From: Microbacterium sp. MYb45
Lineage (GTDB): Bacteria; Actinomycetota; Actinomycetes; Actinomycetales; Microbacteriaceae
Direction of reading: 5' to 3'
DNA: 57,195 nucleotides
NCBI RefSeq assembly: GCF_002979655.1
Contig: NZ_PCPG01000020.1
Location: 1-57,195 of the forward strand
Part shown: piece by piece, positions 8,578-16,269 of the stretch
Numbering within the stretch: the first letter of the stretch is position 1
How the letters are laid out: each line of letters begins with the position of its first letter
Program-made: the position numbers and the translations under genes
Notes under the pieces: generated by a model
What the model saw: the letters and a program-made list of their open reading frames with translations, nothing else
What the model was told of the DNA's origin: nothing
Database searches by the model: none

Positions 8578-9036
8578 TCAGGGACGCTCGATCAGCTCGT
8601 CGTGATCCAGCCACTCCGCAGGTCGAGCGGAGAGCCCTGCGGCGATCGCGGTCGCCGTCTCCCGCCAGGACGTGAGCTCCGCGATCGCCAGATGGGGCTG
8701 TCCTGTGGCGAACGATGCGCGAGCCGCATCGACGAGATCCCGTGCGCACGTCGCCTGGTCGGTATCGGAGAGCGCCAGCATCCACGGGAAGCGGTCAGCC
8801 ATCCGCGACGCGAGAGTGCCCTCCTCGTCGAGCGTGACCGTGATCAGGTCGGCGGCGAACTGCAGCAGCGCCGCGCGGGCGTCGGCCTCACGCTGCGACA
8901 TCAGTACGAGCGGCTCACCGTCTCGGCGCGTGATCTGGACCGTGTGGTCCTCCGCCTCGGCGAAGACGTCAGCGGAGTGCTTGCTGAGATCGGACGAGCG
9001 CCGAGTCGTCGTGCGGAGGTCGTTGAGGATCGTCAT
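8578..9036 (-). CDS. Phd/YefM-like antitoxin, 152 aa
   Basis: The N-terminal 55 residues match the Phd/YefM pattern: an initial strand, SSDLSKHSADVFAEAE, then a short strand pair (VQITRRDGEPLVLMS), the DNA-binding part of type II antitoxins. The protein is longer than a minimal Phd (about 85 aa). The remaining 90 residues are helical and may form the toxin-binding arm. Translation is probably leaderless: TAGAAT at 9043-9048 (minus strand) lies 6 nt from the ATG. It would repress its own promoter together with the toxin. Confidence 0.7.
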   Translation of the reverse strand: MTILNDLRTTTRRSSDLSKHSADVFAEAEDHTVQITRRDGEPLVLMSQREADARAALLQFAADLITVTLDEEGTLASRMADRFPWMLALSDTDQATCARDLVDAARASFATGQPHLAIAELTSWRETATAIAAGLSARPAEWLDHDELIERP

Positions 9037-9072
9037 GCGTTCATTCTATTCGGAATGTGTTCGGAAGTCTAA
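9037..9072 (-). promoter_or_regulatory. Toxin-antitoxin promoter/operator
   Basis: Minus-strand TAGAAT (9048-9043) is 6 nt before the antitoxin ATG, with a weak TTAGAC at about 9072-9067. Two copies of TTCGGAA (9049-9055 and 9060-9066) are spaced one helical turn apart on the plus strand, and CATTC/GAATG forms a short inverted repeat across the -10 box. This layout suits autoregulation by the Phd-like protein. Confidence 0.5.
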
Positions 9073-9135
9073 GGATGGTCCTGGAGCGCTTCGCCCTCGC
9101 ATGGATCTCACAGAGTTCGAGAGCATGGTGACTTC

Positions 9136-9534
9136 ATGACGCTAGGCAATTACCCGGTCAGGCCCTCGATCGGGGTGACCGATATCGAACGGTCGGCGGC
9201 GTTCTACGAGCAAGTGCTGGGCCTCGTCCCCGTGAGCATCGGCCCGAGTGCCGGAATCCAAGGAGGCGCTCGGTTCTACGCCTGCGGGCAGGGGACCGTG
9301 CTCAACGTTTTCGAGACGCCCACTGCGGGTTCGACGCGCTCGACAGTGGCCACCTGGTACGTCGACAACATCGATGCGGTCGTCGCCGGATTGACGGCGG
9401 CGGGGGCGCAACCCGTCCGCTACGAGGGATTCGGGCAAGACGATCATGGGATCGGACCGCGTGCGGGCGGTGGCCGCATCGCCTGGGTGGAAGACCCCGA
9501 CGGAAACACCCTCGCCATCGAGTCCGACGATTGA
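9136..9534 (+). CDS. VOC-superfamily protein (glyoxalase/bleomycin-resistance fold), 132 aa
   Basis: Single VOC module. It has the typical opening with RPSIGVTDIERSAAFYEQVLGL, given here in part as VTDIERSAAFYEQ, and the closing WVEDPDGNTLAIE segment that carries the usual metal-ligand Glu. A beta-alpha-beta-beta-beta pattern repeats twice across the length. The substrate is unknown; such proteins include lyases, dioxygenases and drug-binding proteins. It is followed after 4 nt by a small membrane-anchored protein gene, so the two may be one unit. Confidence 0.85.
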   Translation: MTLGNYPVRPSIGVTDIERSAAFYEQVLGLVPVSIGPSAGIQGGARFYACGQGTVLNVFETPTAGSTRSTVATWYVDNIDAVVAGLTAAGAQPVRYEGFGQDDHGIGPRAGGGRIAWVEDPDGNTLAIESDD

Positions 9535-9538
9535 CCCC

Positions 9539-9841
9539 GTGAGCGACCACGGGCACCGCGAGGCACTCCCCGCTCAAGAGCGGGCGGAGCTGGAGCGCCG
9601 TCTGGCCGACATCCAGGTCGAACTCGAGGTGATCGCGCGCGAGCGACTGCGCGGGACGCTCGCCACGTTCCCCCCGGACGATGGCGAGGAAGAACTCGAG
9701 GCCGAAGCCGACGCCATCCGCGTCCGACTGGGGACTTCTCCCGCGATCGGACGCCCGCCGCGGGGGAGCTCGCTGGGCTGGGCCGCGCTGGTCGTGGCGA
9801 TCGCCGCCATCATTGTGGTGGTCGCACTGCTCACCCGCTGA
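9539..9841 (+). CDS. C-terminally anchored small protein, 100 aa
   Basis: The GTG at 9539 follows the VOC stop by 4 nt. Residues 10-65 form a highly charged, Glu/Arg-rich helical stretch (possible coiled coil). After a Pro/Gly linker comes a single C-terminal hydrophobic helix (about 80-99), so the protein is probably tail-anchored with its helix in the cytosol. No family was recognised. The longer frame beginning at 9446 lies inside the VOC gene and is rejected. Confidence 0.6.
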   Translation: MSDHGHREALPAQERAELERRLADIQVELEVIARERLRGTLATFPPDDGEEELEAEADAIRVRLGTSPAIGRPPRGSSLGWAALVVAIAAIIVVVALLTR

Positions 9842-9853
9842 GATCTGCGGAGG

Positions 9854-10315
9854 TCAGGCGAGGTGCCGACCCAGCGCAATGAGGAGACCGCGCGTGCCGT
9901 CCTCACGCCCCTGCCCGTCCGCCCAGAACTGGTCGAAGAAGACGCCGTGCTCCGTGTGCGTGAAGCGGGTACCGGCATCGATCGGTTCGAACTCCAACGA
10001 CGCGACCGACGTCGACATGTGGGCCCCGTCGAGCCACATGTCGTACGTCGTGACGATGCGGACGTGTTCGACGATGTCGGTGTACGTCGCCTCGTACCGT
10101 GAAACCGGACCGCCGTGGAACTTGCCCTCGTCGATGTCGCGGCCGCCGACGCGGAAGTCGAACACCCACTCCCGAGTACTGATGCGGTCGGCGTCGCCCC
10201 ACCAGCTCCGCTTGCTGTCCTCGTCGGCGAACGCCGCCCAGACGCGCTCGATGGGCGCCGCATAGTCGCGGGTCAGGGTGAATCCGGAGCGCCCGAGCCG
10301 GCGTTCGATCGTCAT
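9854..10315 (-). CDS. SRPBCC / AHSA1-family protein, 153 aa
   Basis: Start-domain-like fold (activator of Hsp90 ATPase homologue 1 type in bacteria). The N-terminal pattern TRDYAAPIERVWAAFAD and the following WWGD, then the late FEPIDAGTRFTHTEHG, are the usual landmarks. Bacterial members bind small hydrophobic ligands and are often encoded beside ArsR regulators, as here. It is the last gene of the ArsR-reductase-AHSA1 operon, 9 nt after the reductase stop. The biochemical role is unknown. Confidence 0.85.
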   Translation of the reverse strand: MTIERRLGRSGFTLTRDYAAPIERVWAAFADEDSKRSWWGDADRISTREWVFDFRVGGRDIDEGKFHGGPVSRYEATYTDIVEHVRIVTTYDMWLDGAHMSTSVASLEFEPIDAGTRFTHTEHGVFFDQFWADGQGREDGTRGLLIALGRHLA

Positions 10316-10324
10316 CCCCGCCTC

Positions 10325-10969
10325 CTATCGGGCCAGAGTGACGTGGATCGCGCCGCTCTCGGCGACTTCTGTCGTCACCTCGTGGGTGAGTTCGAAGCCG
10401 ACCAGGTCGTCCCACAGTCGATGCCCTCGACCGAGGAAGATCGGGGCGACCATGAGGTGCAGGTCGTCGATCAGCCCTGCGCGCAGGAAGTCTCGCGCCG
10501 TTCGGTACCCTCCGCCGACGCGCACGTCGAGGTCGCCGGCGGCCTCCTTCGCCTCGGCGAGCACCTCGTCGATCGGGGCGTCGCGGAAGTGGAAGGTGGT
10601 TCCGCCGTTCATCGGAAGCGGCGCCCGAGGTGCCGTGTGGGTGAGGACGTAGACCGGGGTGCCGAACGGAGGCGTGTCACCCCACCAGCCCTTCCAGTCC
10701 GGATCGTCGGGGAAGGAGTGGAGTCCGAACATGCCGGCACCCATGATCTCGGAGCCGACTCCGTCGAAGAACGCGGCCGCATGACGGTCGTCGACGCCAG
10801 TCGTGCCTGCGCCGCTCGTGTCCCCGAAGACGTTCTCGCGAAAAGTTCGGGTGGCGGCATACGCAGCGGTAAGTCGCGCCCAGTCTTCGCCCATCGGATT
10901 CTCGGGGGTCGCATCCGACGGCGTATAGCCGTCCAGCGAGGCGAACAGGTCCATGCGGACACGTGTCAT
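10325..10969 (-). CDS. Dihydrofolate-reductase-like / RibD C-terminal domain protein, 214 aa
   Basis: Shares the RibD_C/DHFR-like fold: an N-terminal strand followed by an SLDGY-type motif (ASLDGYTP), a central PVYVLTHT strand, and the GGG-Y-TARDFL and LIDDLHLMVAPIFLGRG signature near residues 155-190. Such proteins reduce an unknown substrate with NAD(P)H; true folate or riboflavin function is not implied. It starts 1 nt after the ArsR stop codon and is followed by the AHSA1 gene, so all three are co-transcribed. Confidence 0.88.
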   Translation of the reverse strand: MTRVRMDLFASLDGYTPSDATPENPMGEDWARLTAAYAATRTFRENVFGDTSGAGTTGVDDRHAAAFFDGVGSEIMGAGMFGLHSFPDDPDWKGWWGDTPPFGTPVYVLTHTAPRAPLPMNGGTTFHFRDAPIDEVLAEAKEAAGDLDVRVGGGYRTARDFLRAGLIDDLHLMVAPIFLGRGHRLWDDLVGFELTHEVTTEVAESGAIHVTLAR

Positions 10970-10970
10970 G

Positions 10971-11309
10971 TCAGTTCTCCTTCGGGGTCGTGAGAGCGAG
11001 ATGGATGCCGAGTCGGTCGGCGTGGTGCTCCGCGGGTGTGCGCTGCTCGCCGAGCCACAGGTGCAGCACGTCGAGGGCGCCGGGTCGCAGGCTCACGGTG
11101 CGCACGCGCCCGAGCTTCTCCGACGTGACGACTCCGGCACCCTCGAGCACGCTCAGGTGCTGCAGGAACGACGGCAACGCCATGTCGAACGGCGCCGCGA
11201 GATCCGAGACGACAGCGGGAGACTTCGCCAGCCGTTCCACGATGGCGCGACGCGTCGGATCCGCGAGAGCGCGGAACACGGCGTCGATCTCTTCGTGATA
11301 CTTAGGCAT
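10971..11309 (-). CDS. ArsR-family winged-helix repressor, 112 aa
   Basis: Compact winged-helix protein with ALADPTRRAIVERL, then a recognition region ending FLQHLSVLEGAGVV and a wing KLGRVRTVSL. No cysteine metal site is visible, so it belongs to the non-metal ArsR group that accompanies AHSA1 and DHFR-like genes. The start is ATG at 11309, read from a leaderless transcript (GATACT at 11322-11317, 7 nt before ATG). The upstream frame to 11345 is the promoter region. Autoregulation is likely through the palindrome over the start codon. Confidence 0.88.
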   Translation of the reverse strand: MPKYHEEIDAVFRALADPTRRAIVERLAKSPAVVSDLAAPFDMALPSFLQHLSVLEGAGVVTSEKLGRVRTVSLRPGALDVLHLWLGEQRTPAEHHADRLGIHLALTTPKEN

Positions 11310-11345
11310 GCACCTAAGTATCACGAAGGATCGACATCTCGTCAA
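11291..11345 (-). promoter_or_regulatory. arsR operon promoter with 38-bp operator over the start codon
   Basis: On the minus strand TTGACG (11345-11340), a 17-bp spacer and GATACT (11322-11317) make a near-consensus promoter. The ATG begins 7 nt after the -10 box. A perfect inverted repeat with 16-bp arms (11291-11306 and 11313-11328) and a 6-nt centre covers the -10 box, the transcription start and the first codons. Binding would block both RNA polymerase and initiation. Confidence 0.85.
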
Positions 11346-11357
11346 GCGGGAGGGAGG

Positions 11358-13292
11358 CTATCCGGTCGTCACGCCCGGCTCCGCGGCGAACGGCACCATC
11401 CCGAAGCCGCGGTAGATCCGCGCCGGGCTCACGGCCCGCCCCTCGGCCACGGTGAGGGCCACGTTGCGGATGTCCCTGATCGACCGCGTCGGGTCGCCGT
11501 CGACGAGGATGAAGTCGGCGGCCTTGCCCATCTCGATCGTGCCCCGGTCTTCGGCGCGGTGCAGGTGCTCTGCGCACTCGATCGTGGCGATGCGGAGCGT
11601 GTCGACCGGACTGATGCCGGCATCGACGAAGAGCTCCAGTTCGCGATGCACGGTGACGCCGGTGCCGTCATCCGTTCCCGGCCACAGCTTCACGCCCTTC
11701 TGATGCAGCCGGACCACGATCTCCTGAAGGCGCCGGAACGCCGTCTCGTAGCTGTCGAGTTCGGCCTGGTCCCGGTAGGGCACGTAGGTACGTCGGCGAT
11801 AGCGGCCGACGCCCGCCGGGAAGTGCTCGATGACCGGCTCGTGAGCGGCGATCACGGTGCGCGCCCTGCTCAGCATCAGCTGTTCGAGAATGACCAGGGT
11901 CACGTCGAGGCTCACGCCCCCGTCGACCATCGAGGTCATGGTGCGCTGGACTCGCTCCGAGTCGAGGTCGAGGTCGGCGACCCGGGTGAGCGCCGTCAGC
12001 CGCAGCGGCGTGCGCGTGTCCTCCTCCGGCTCCAGCACCCAGCCGAGTGCGAGCTGGTTCAGGTGCGTGATCTCGTCGTACCCGTCGGCGATGGCCCGAT
12101 CGGCATCCATGAACGCCGGCACGTGGCCCTGCACCCGCATCCCCCGGTCGTGGGCGCGCGCGGCCGTCTCGGCGACCCAATCAGGTGTGAAGGAGTTGTA
12201 GATCTTGATCGCGTGGAACCCGCGGTCGGCATACCAGTCGACGGCTGCGCGCGCCTCGTCCAGACTCTCGACGACGTGGCCCATCCGCATCGCATGCGCG
12301 CTCCGGCCCTCGATGAAACCGGCGGGCACGGCGGAAGGCCCGCGCACCTCCCCCGTTTCGATGGCGCCCATCAGGGCGGCGAGCGCGTCGTTGTCGTTGC
12401 CCATGTCGCGGATGTTCGTGACTCCGGCGGCGATGTACAGCAGAGCGGATGACGTGTCGAGATGAGCATGCATGTCGTGCAGGCCGGGGATGGCGGTGCG
12501 ACCGGCCCCGTCGATGATCGTGGCGCCGTCGGGAACCGCGATGTCGGGGCCGATCCCGGTGATGCGTCGCCCGTCGACCACGATGGTCTGCGGATCGCCG
12601 ACCTGCCCGCTCACCGGGTCGAAGATGCGCACGTCGCGCACGACGAGCGTCCCGCCCTGGTGCAGCGTGGCCTCGCGGGAGAGCGCGGCGAAGCGGCGTC
12701 TGGTCGCTCGCTGCAGCGCCGCATCGATCTCGGCTGCCGCGGCGACGAGATCCGGGTGGAGCAGCAGCTCGCCGTCGGAGATCCCGAGCACCTCCCCGGT
12801 GACGCGGTCTCGCAGCACGTACTGCGGCCGCAGCTGCACACCCGTGAGCGCGAAGGCCTCGACATCACGGCCGCCGACTTCACCGAGCGGCACCGGGACG
12901 ACCGCGACCTCCCCGGCCGGCAGCAGTGGAACAGGCCCTCCGGTGGCGAGGGCACGCTCGACCAGCAGCACCAGGCCGTACGGGCTGGCGTCGGCGGGAA
13001 GGTAGAAGCCCTCCGCCGTGGTGGTGCCCTCGTCGGCCTGGCTGCTCCAGCGCGCCGCCCCGTCGGGGTCGATCGCGAACCTCTCGTGCACCGTGCCGCC
13101 CATGAGCGACGTGCCGTCGATCTCCCACCGCACCGGCAGACCGGCATCGAGCCGGAGTGTCTCGGCGAGTCTCGCACCGCGGCCGTTGTTGTCGACCTCG
13201 TAGACGATGCGGGTGAGGCCGTCCGGATCGGTGTCGGCCGAGAGTGATCCGACAGGCTCGCCGTTGGACACGAGGATCAGTTGCACCGTCAT
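11358..13292 (-). CDS. Amidohydrolase with N-terminal accessory domain, 644 aa
   Basis: The C-terminal part (about 215-640) is a metal-dependent amidohydrolase. It has HxH of HDMHAH (275, 277), a probable carboxylated Lys in AIKIYNSF, His in QGHVP and ITHL, and the catalytic Asp in GTDDGTG. The first 200 residues form a separate, beta-rich domain seen fused to a subset of amidohydrolases; it has NGRG and SQADEG motifs. There is no signal peptide. It is the last gene of the ten-gene peptide operon and overlaps the S10-type gene by ATGA, so it probably acts on a released peptide or cyclic/acyl-amino acid product. Its substrate is unknown. Confidence 0.85.
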   Translation of the reverse strand: MTVQLILVSNGEPVGSLSADTDPDGLTRIVYEVDNNGRGARLAETLRLDAGLPVRWEIDGTSLMGGTVHERFAIDPDGAARWSSQADEGTTTAEGFYLPADASPYGLVLLVERALATGGPVPLLPAGEVAVVPVPLGEVGGRDVEAFALTGVQLRPQYVLRDRVTGEVLGISDGELLLHPDLVAAAAEIDAALQRATRRRFAALSREATLHQGGTLVVRDVRIFDPVSGQVGDPQTIVVDGRRITGIGPDIAVPDGATIIDGAGRTAIPGLHDMHAHLDTSSALLYIAAGVTNIRDMGNDNDALAALMGAIETGEVRGPSAVPAGFIEGRSAHAMRMGHVVESLDEARAAVDWYADRGFHAIKIYNSFTPDWVAETAARAHDRGMRVQGHVPAFMDADRAIADGYDEITHLNQLALGWVLEPEEDTRTPLRLTALTRVADLDLDSERVQRTMTSMVDGGVSLDVTLVILEQLMLSRARTVIAAHEPVIEHFPAGVGRYRRRTYVPYRDQAELDSYETAFRRLQEIVVRLHQKGVKLWPGTDDGTGVTVHRELELFVDAGISPVDTLRIATIECAEHLHRAEDRGTIEMGKAADFILVDGDPTRSIRDIRNVALTVAEGRAVSPARIYRGFGMVPFAAEPGVTTG

Positions 13293-14668
13293 CGGCGGGT
13301 CCCTGCTTTCGAGGTGTGGGTGATGGTTCGGCCGATCGCGTCGCGGGCCTCGACGAGAACCGTCTCATCGAGGGAGTGCCCGGCGATCAGCGGACGGATC
13401 TCGACGGCGGATGCCGGCACGCCGGAGTGCCGCACCGCGTGGATCGTGCTGGCCAGCGTGGTGGCGAGGTCGAAGTAGCCCCCGAGCAGGAGGACGCGCA
13501 GGTCAGGCCGCTCCGTCGCGACCTCGCCGAGGTTCGTCGCCACCGAGGTGCGGAAGATGGGCGGCATGGCCTCTGCCGGACGCCAGTCCCAGGCGAAGTT
13601 CAGGTCGAGGGAGAGCGACACGTAGGGCTCGTCCGCATCGACGGGTGCGCGCAGCTCGTCGCGGAGGTACCGGGCGATGGGGGCCGAGTGGATGACGTTG
13701 CCGCGGCCGAGGCCGAGAGCCGGGTCATCTGCTGCCGGCGGACGACCATCGGGATGGGGCTCGGACAGCGGACCGGTCACGCGCACGTCCAGCCGCCCGA
13801 CGACGAGTCCCTCGTCGGCCCGCAGGCGGCGGAGGAAGTCCTCGCTGCCCACTCGCAGGTCGGCGGCGAGCACGGCATCCGGCGAGAGGCCCACGAGCTC
13901 GGCGATCCGTGCGGCGAGGCGGATGCGGGTTTCGGGCTCGAGGGCCGCGCCACGGTGCAGCGCCGGGAGCACCTCGTCGACGGCGAAGCGCTCCACCTCG
14001 GCCCAGACCTCCGCGACGTGGTCGACGCCCGCGCAGACGTCACCGTGGAACCAGGCCGCCACCGCCATCGTCGGCAGCGCGAACACCGTGGCGAGGTCGT
14101 TCTCGGGCGCCTCGGCGACCGTCGTAGCGTCGAGCATCGGCGAGATGAGGGTGATGCTGTCCAACCGCAGATCCGTCAGCTGCGGGGCGACGGCGGCGAG
14201 CCGGTAGCCGCCGAAGCTCTCTCCGATCAGATGGATCGAGGCGTGCTCCCGGTCGTTCGCGCGGAGCCAGGCGCGGACGAAGGTCTCCACGGCATCCGCA
14301 TCGCCGGGCACCGTGAGCAGCCGAGCCTTCGCCTCGTCCCGGAGCATCCTGCTGAACCCGGTGCCGACCGGGTCGACGAAGACGAGATCGGCCGCGTCGA
14401 GCAGCGAGACGGCGTTCTCGACGACCTCACCCGAGCGGAGGATGCGCGGACCCAGGGCGTTCATGTGCAGCGGAGACGACGAGGCGCCGGGGCCGCCGTT
14501 CCACAGGAAGGCGACAGGGCGCTCCGTGTCGGAATCCCGGACGTAGCTCGTCGCGCTGATGGTGGCATCCGGTTCGCCGTCGGGCCCGAGGAGGACCAGT
14601 TCGCTCCACCGCGCGACGCCTTCGCCGAGGTCTGCGCCGAGTGACACGCGCCCCTCGATCGACCTCAC
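13289..14668 (-). CDS. S10-type serine carboxypeptidase-like protein, 459 aa
   Basis: Alpha/beta-hydrolase of the serine carboxypeptidase family. WNGGPGASSS (oxyanion region, about 56-65), VDPVGTGFS and the nucleophile elbow GESFGGY (Ser151) are visible. The Asp lies in GGYFDLATT and the His in AGHS. It starts with GTG overlapping the upstream M61 stop (GTGA). There is no signal peptide, unlike secreted eukaryotic homologues, so a cytosolic peptidase is inferred. Two further paralogues lie at 25644 and 27074 on the divergent arm of the same locus. Confidence 0.88.
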   Translation of the reverse strand: MRSIEGRVSLGADLGEGVARWSELVLLGPDGEPDATISATSYVRDSDTERPVAFLWNGGPGASSSPLHMNALGPRILRSGEVVENAVSLLDAADLVFVDPVGTGFSRMLRDEAKARLLTVPGDADAVETFVRAWLRANDREHASIHLIGESFGGYRLAAVAPQLTDLRLDSITLISPMLDATTVAEAPENDLATVFALPTMAVAAWFHGDVCAGVDHVAEVWAEVERFAVDEVLPALHRGAALEPETRIRLAARIAELVGLSPDAVLAADLRVGSEDFLRRLRADEGLVVGRLDVRVTGPLSEPHPDGRPPAADDPALGLGRGNVIHSAPIARYLRDELRAPVDADEPYVSLSLDLNFAWDWRPAEAMPPIFRTSVATNLGEVATERPDLRVLLLGGYFDLATTLASTIHAVRHSGVPASAVEIRPLIAGHSLDETVLVEARDAIGRTITHTSKAGTRR

Positions 14669-16269
14669 CCGTCCACCACCCAGTCGGTGGTGCGGATGTC
14701 GCCGCCTCGGGGCTCGTAGCGCACGGTCACCTCCTCGCCGTCGCGCGCGATGACGATATCGAGCGGCGTGGATCCGTCCCGTGCCGCGCTGTACGAGAAG
14801 CGACGCGTGACGAGTTCGTCGCCGTCGCGGAGTCCCGCGCGTTCGGCCGCAGACCCCGCGACCAGACCGGTGATGCGCCGCGGCTCCTGGAACGACACGA
14901 TGTCGAAGCCGAGGTCATGCTCGGGGGCGACAACGGGAACCGGGCGAAGCACTCCTTGGAAGAGCTCCGTCGGTCGTTCGATCGGTTCGCCGGCCACCAT
15001 CGCGTCGTAGTCGGTGCGCGCCCGCTCGCCGATGACCTTCTCGATCCGCTGCAGCCAGCCCTCCACGAGCACCTTCTCGCCGCGACGCTGCGCCCGCTGG
15101 ATGTCGATGACGATGTCGTCGAGCGAGACCTCTCCGGCCGACTCCGCCCGCAGACGGGCATCGACGGCCACGAGGTACTGGATGCCCCGCCCATAGGGGA
15201 TGGTCTGCGCCCGCAGATCCGCCCAGAACAGATCGGCCGCGGCCGCATAGCTCAGGTGCCGTCGCGGGTTCGCGTCGTACCGGCGGTACATGTCGGTGAG
15301 CTGTTCGCCGAAGGTCGCGGAGTCGAGTATCCCTGCTCGCCAGGGCAGCACCAGCGAATAGAACTCGGCCGTCCCCTCGCTGTACCAGGATCCGACGGTC
15401 CAGTCCTCGTCGAGGTGCGGCCAGTTGTGCACCATCTCGTGCGCGAGCAGAGTGCGCAGATCCGCCTCGTCGACCTCGGTCGTCGGCGAGTAGCCGAACG
15501 CGAACGACGACGGGAAGGACGTGCCGCCGGAGCCCTTGTCGGGGTTGCGGCGCACGAGCACGTGATACTGCGGATTCTCCTCTTCGAAAAACGCGCTCAT
15601 CGTGGTGTGGATGTCTCGCAGGTAGCTGCTGAGGCCGTCGAGGTCGAAGGGCATGTCGCTGTAGGCGTGGATGCCGAAGTTCGTCGCTCCGTCCGGAGCG
15701 ATGATCGGGGTCCCGGCGCCGAACAGGCAGTGCTCGATCGATGCGATGTCGCCCGACCAGCGCCGCACCTCATCGCCGGCGCCGTGGCTCGAGACCGCCG
15801 ACACGCCATCGTCGAGGTGCCAGGTCAGCGAGAAGTCGAACTCGCTCTCCGCACTGAGCGGCACGGGAAGGAAGGTGCAGCCGGCGCCGAACAGTCCGAG
15901 CTGCTCGCGGCGCAGGTCGAACAGCGGCCCGACCGGTGTGCGCAGATCCACGTCGCGCACGGGGGCCCGCACCGCGACCTCCACGACGCCGTCGACGTCG
16001 CGGGCGGCGAGGAAGTGCCGGTAGGTGCTCATGGGATCCGACGTGCCCTCGACCTCCGTCAATGGGACGGCGCCGGCGGAATCGCTCACCCGGATGTCTT
16101 CCACTCGGTATACCGCGCCGGGGACGGAGGCGATCACGGCAGGGAGCCGGAGCAGCACCTCCCCTGCGGCGACGGGGCCGAACTCGGCGCGATAGCGGGC
16201 GTCGATGCCCGCCCATCCCTCGGCGCTGCGGAACGGGGTGAGCTCGAGATCGAACACGGGCAGAGTCAT
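14665..16269 (-). CDS. M61-family metallopeptidase (glycyl-aminopeptidase-like) with PDZ, 534 aa
   Basis: The zinc site is HEMVH (277-281), with the third ligand in YSEGTAEF (Glu298). This follows the long beta-rich N-terminal domain characteristic of M61. The C-terminal 90 residues form a PDZ-like domain (ITGLVAGSAAERAGLRDGD). No signal peptide is present. M61 enzymes remove N-terminal Gly or Ala residues. It is a tandem duplicate of the gene at 16266-17876, with which it shares length and domain order, and overlaps it by ATGA. Confidence 0.9.
   Translation of the reverse strand: MTLPVFDLELTPFRSAEGWAGIDARYRAEFGPVAAGEVLLRLPAVIASVPGAVYRVEDIRVSDSAGAVPLTEVEGTSDPMSTYRHFLAARDVDGVVEVAVRAPVRDVDLRTPVGPLFDLRREQLGLFGAGCTFLPVPLSAESEFDFSLTWHLDDGVSAVSSHGAGDEVRRWSGDIASIEHCLFGAGTPIIAPDGATNFGIHAYSDMPFDLDGLSSYLRDIHTTMSAFFEEENPQYHVLVRRNPDKGSGGTSFPSSFAFGYSPTTEVDEADLRTLLAHEMVHNWPHLDEDWTVGSWYSEGTAEFYSLVLPWRAGILDSATFGEQLTDMYRRYDANPRRHLSYAAAADLFWADLRAQTIPYGRGIQYLVAVDARLRAESAGEVSLDDIVIDIQRAQRRGEKVLVEGWLQRIEKVIGERARTDYDAMVAGEPIERPTELFQGVLRPVPVVAPEHDLGFDIVSFQEPRRITGLVAGSAAERAGLRDGDELVTRRFSYSAARDGSTPLDIVIARDGEEVTVRYEPRGGDIRTTDWVVDG

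Noticed and set aside
10953..12452. 499-aa plus-strand frame opposite the amidohydrolase
   Set aside because: Antisense to a gene with intact amidohydrolase motifs; composition typical of a shadow frame.
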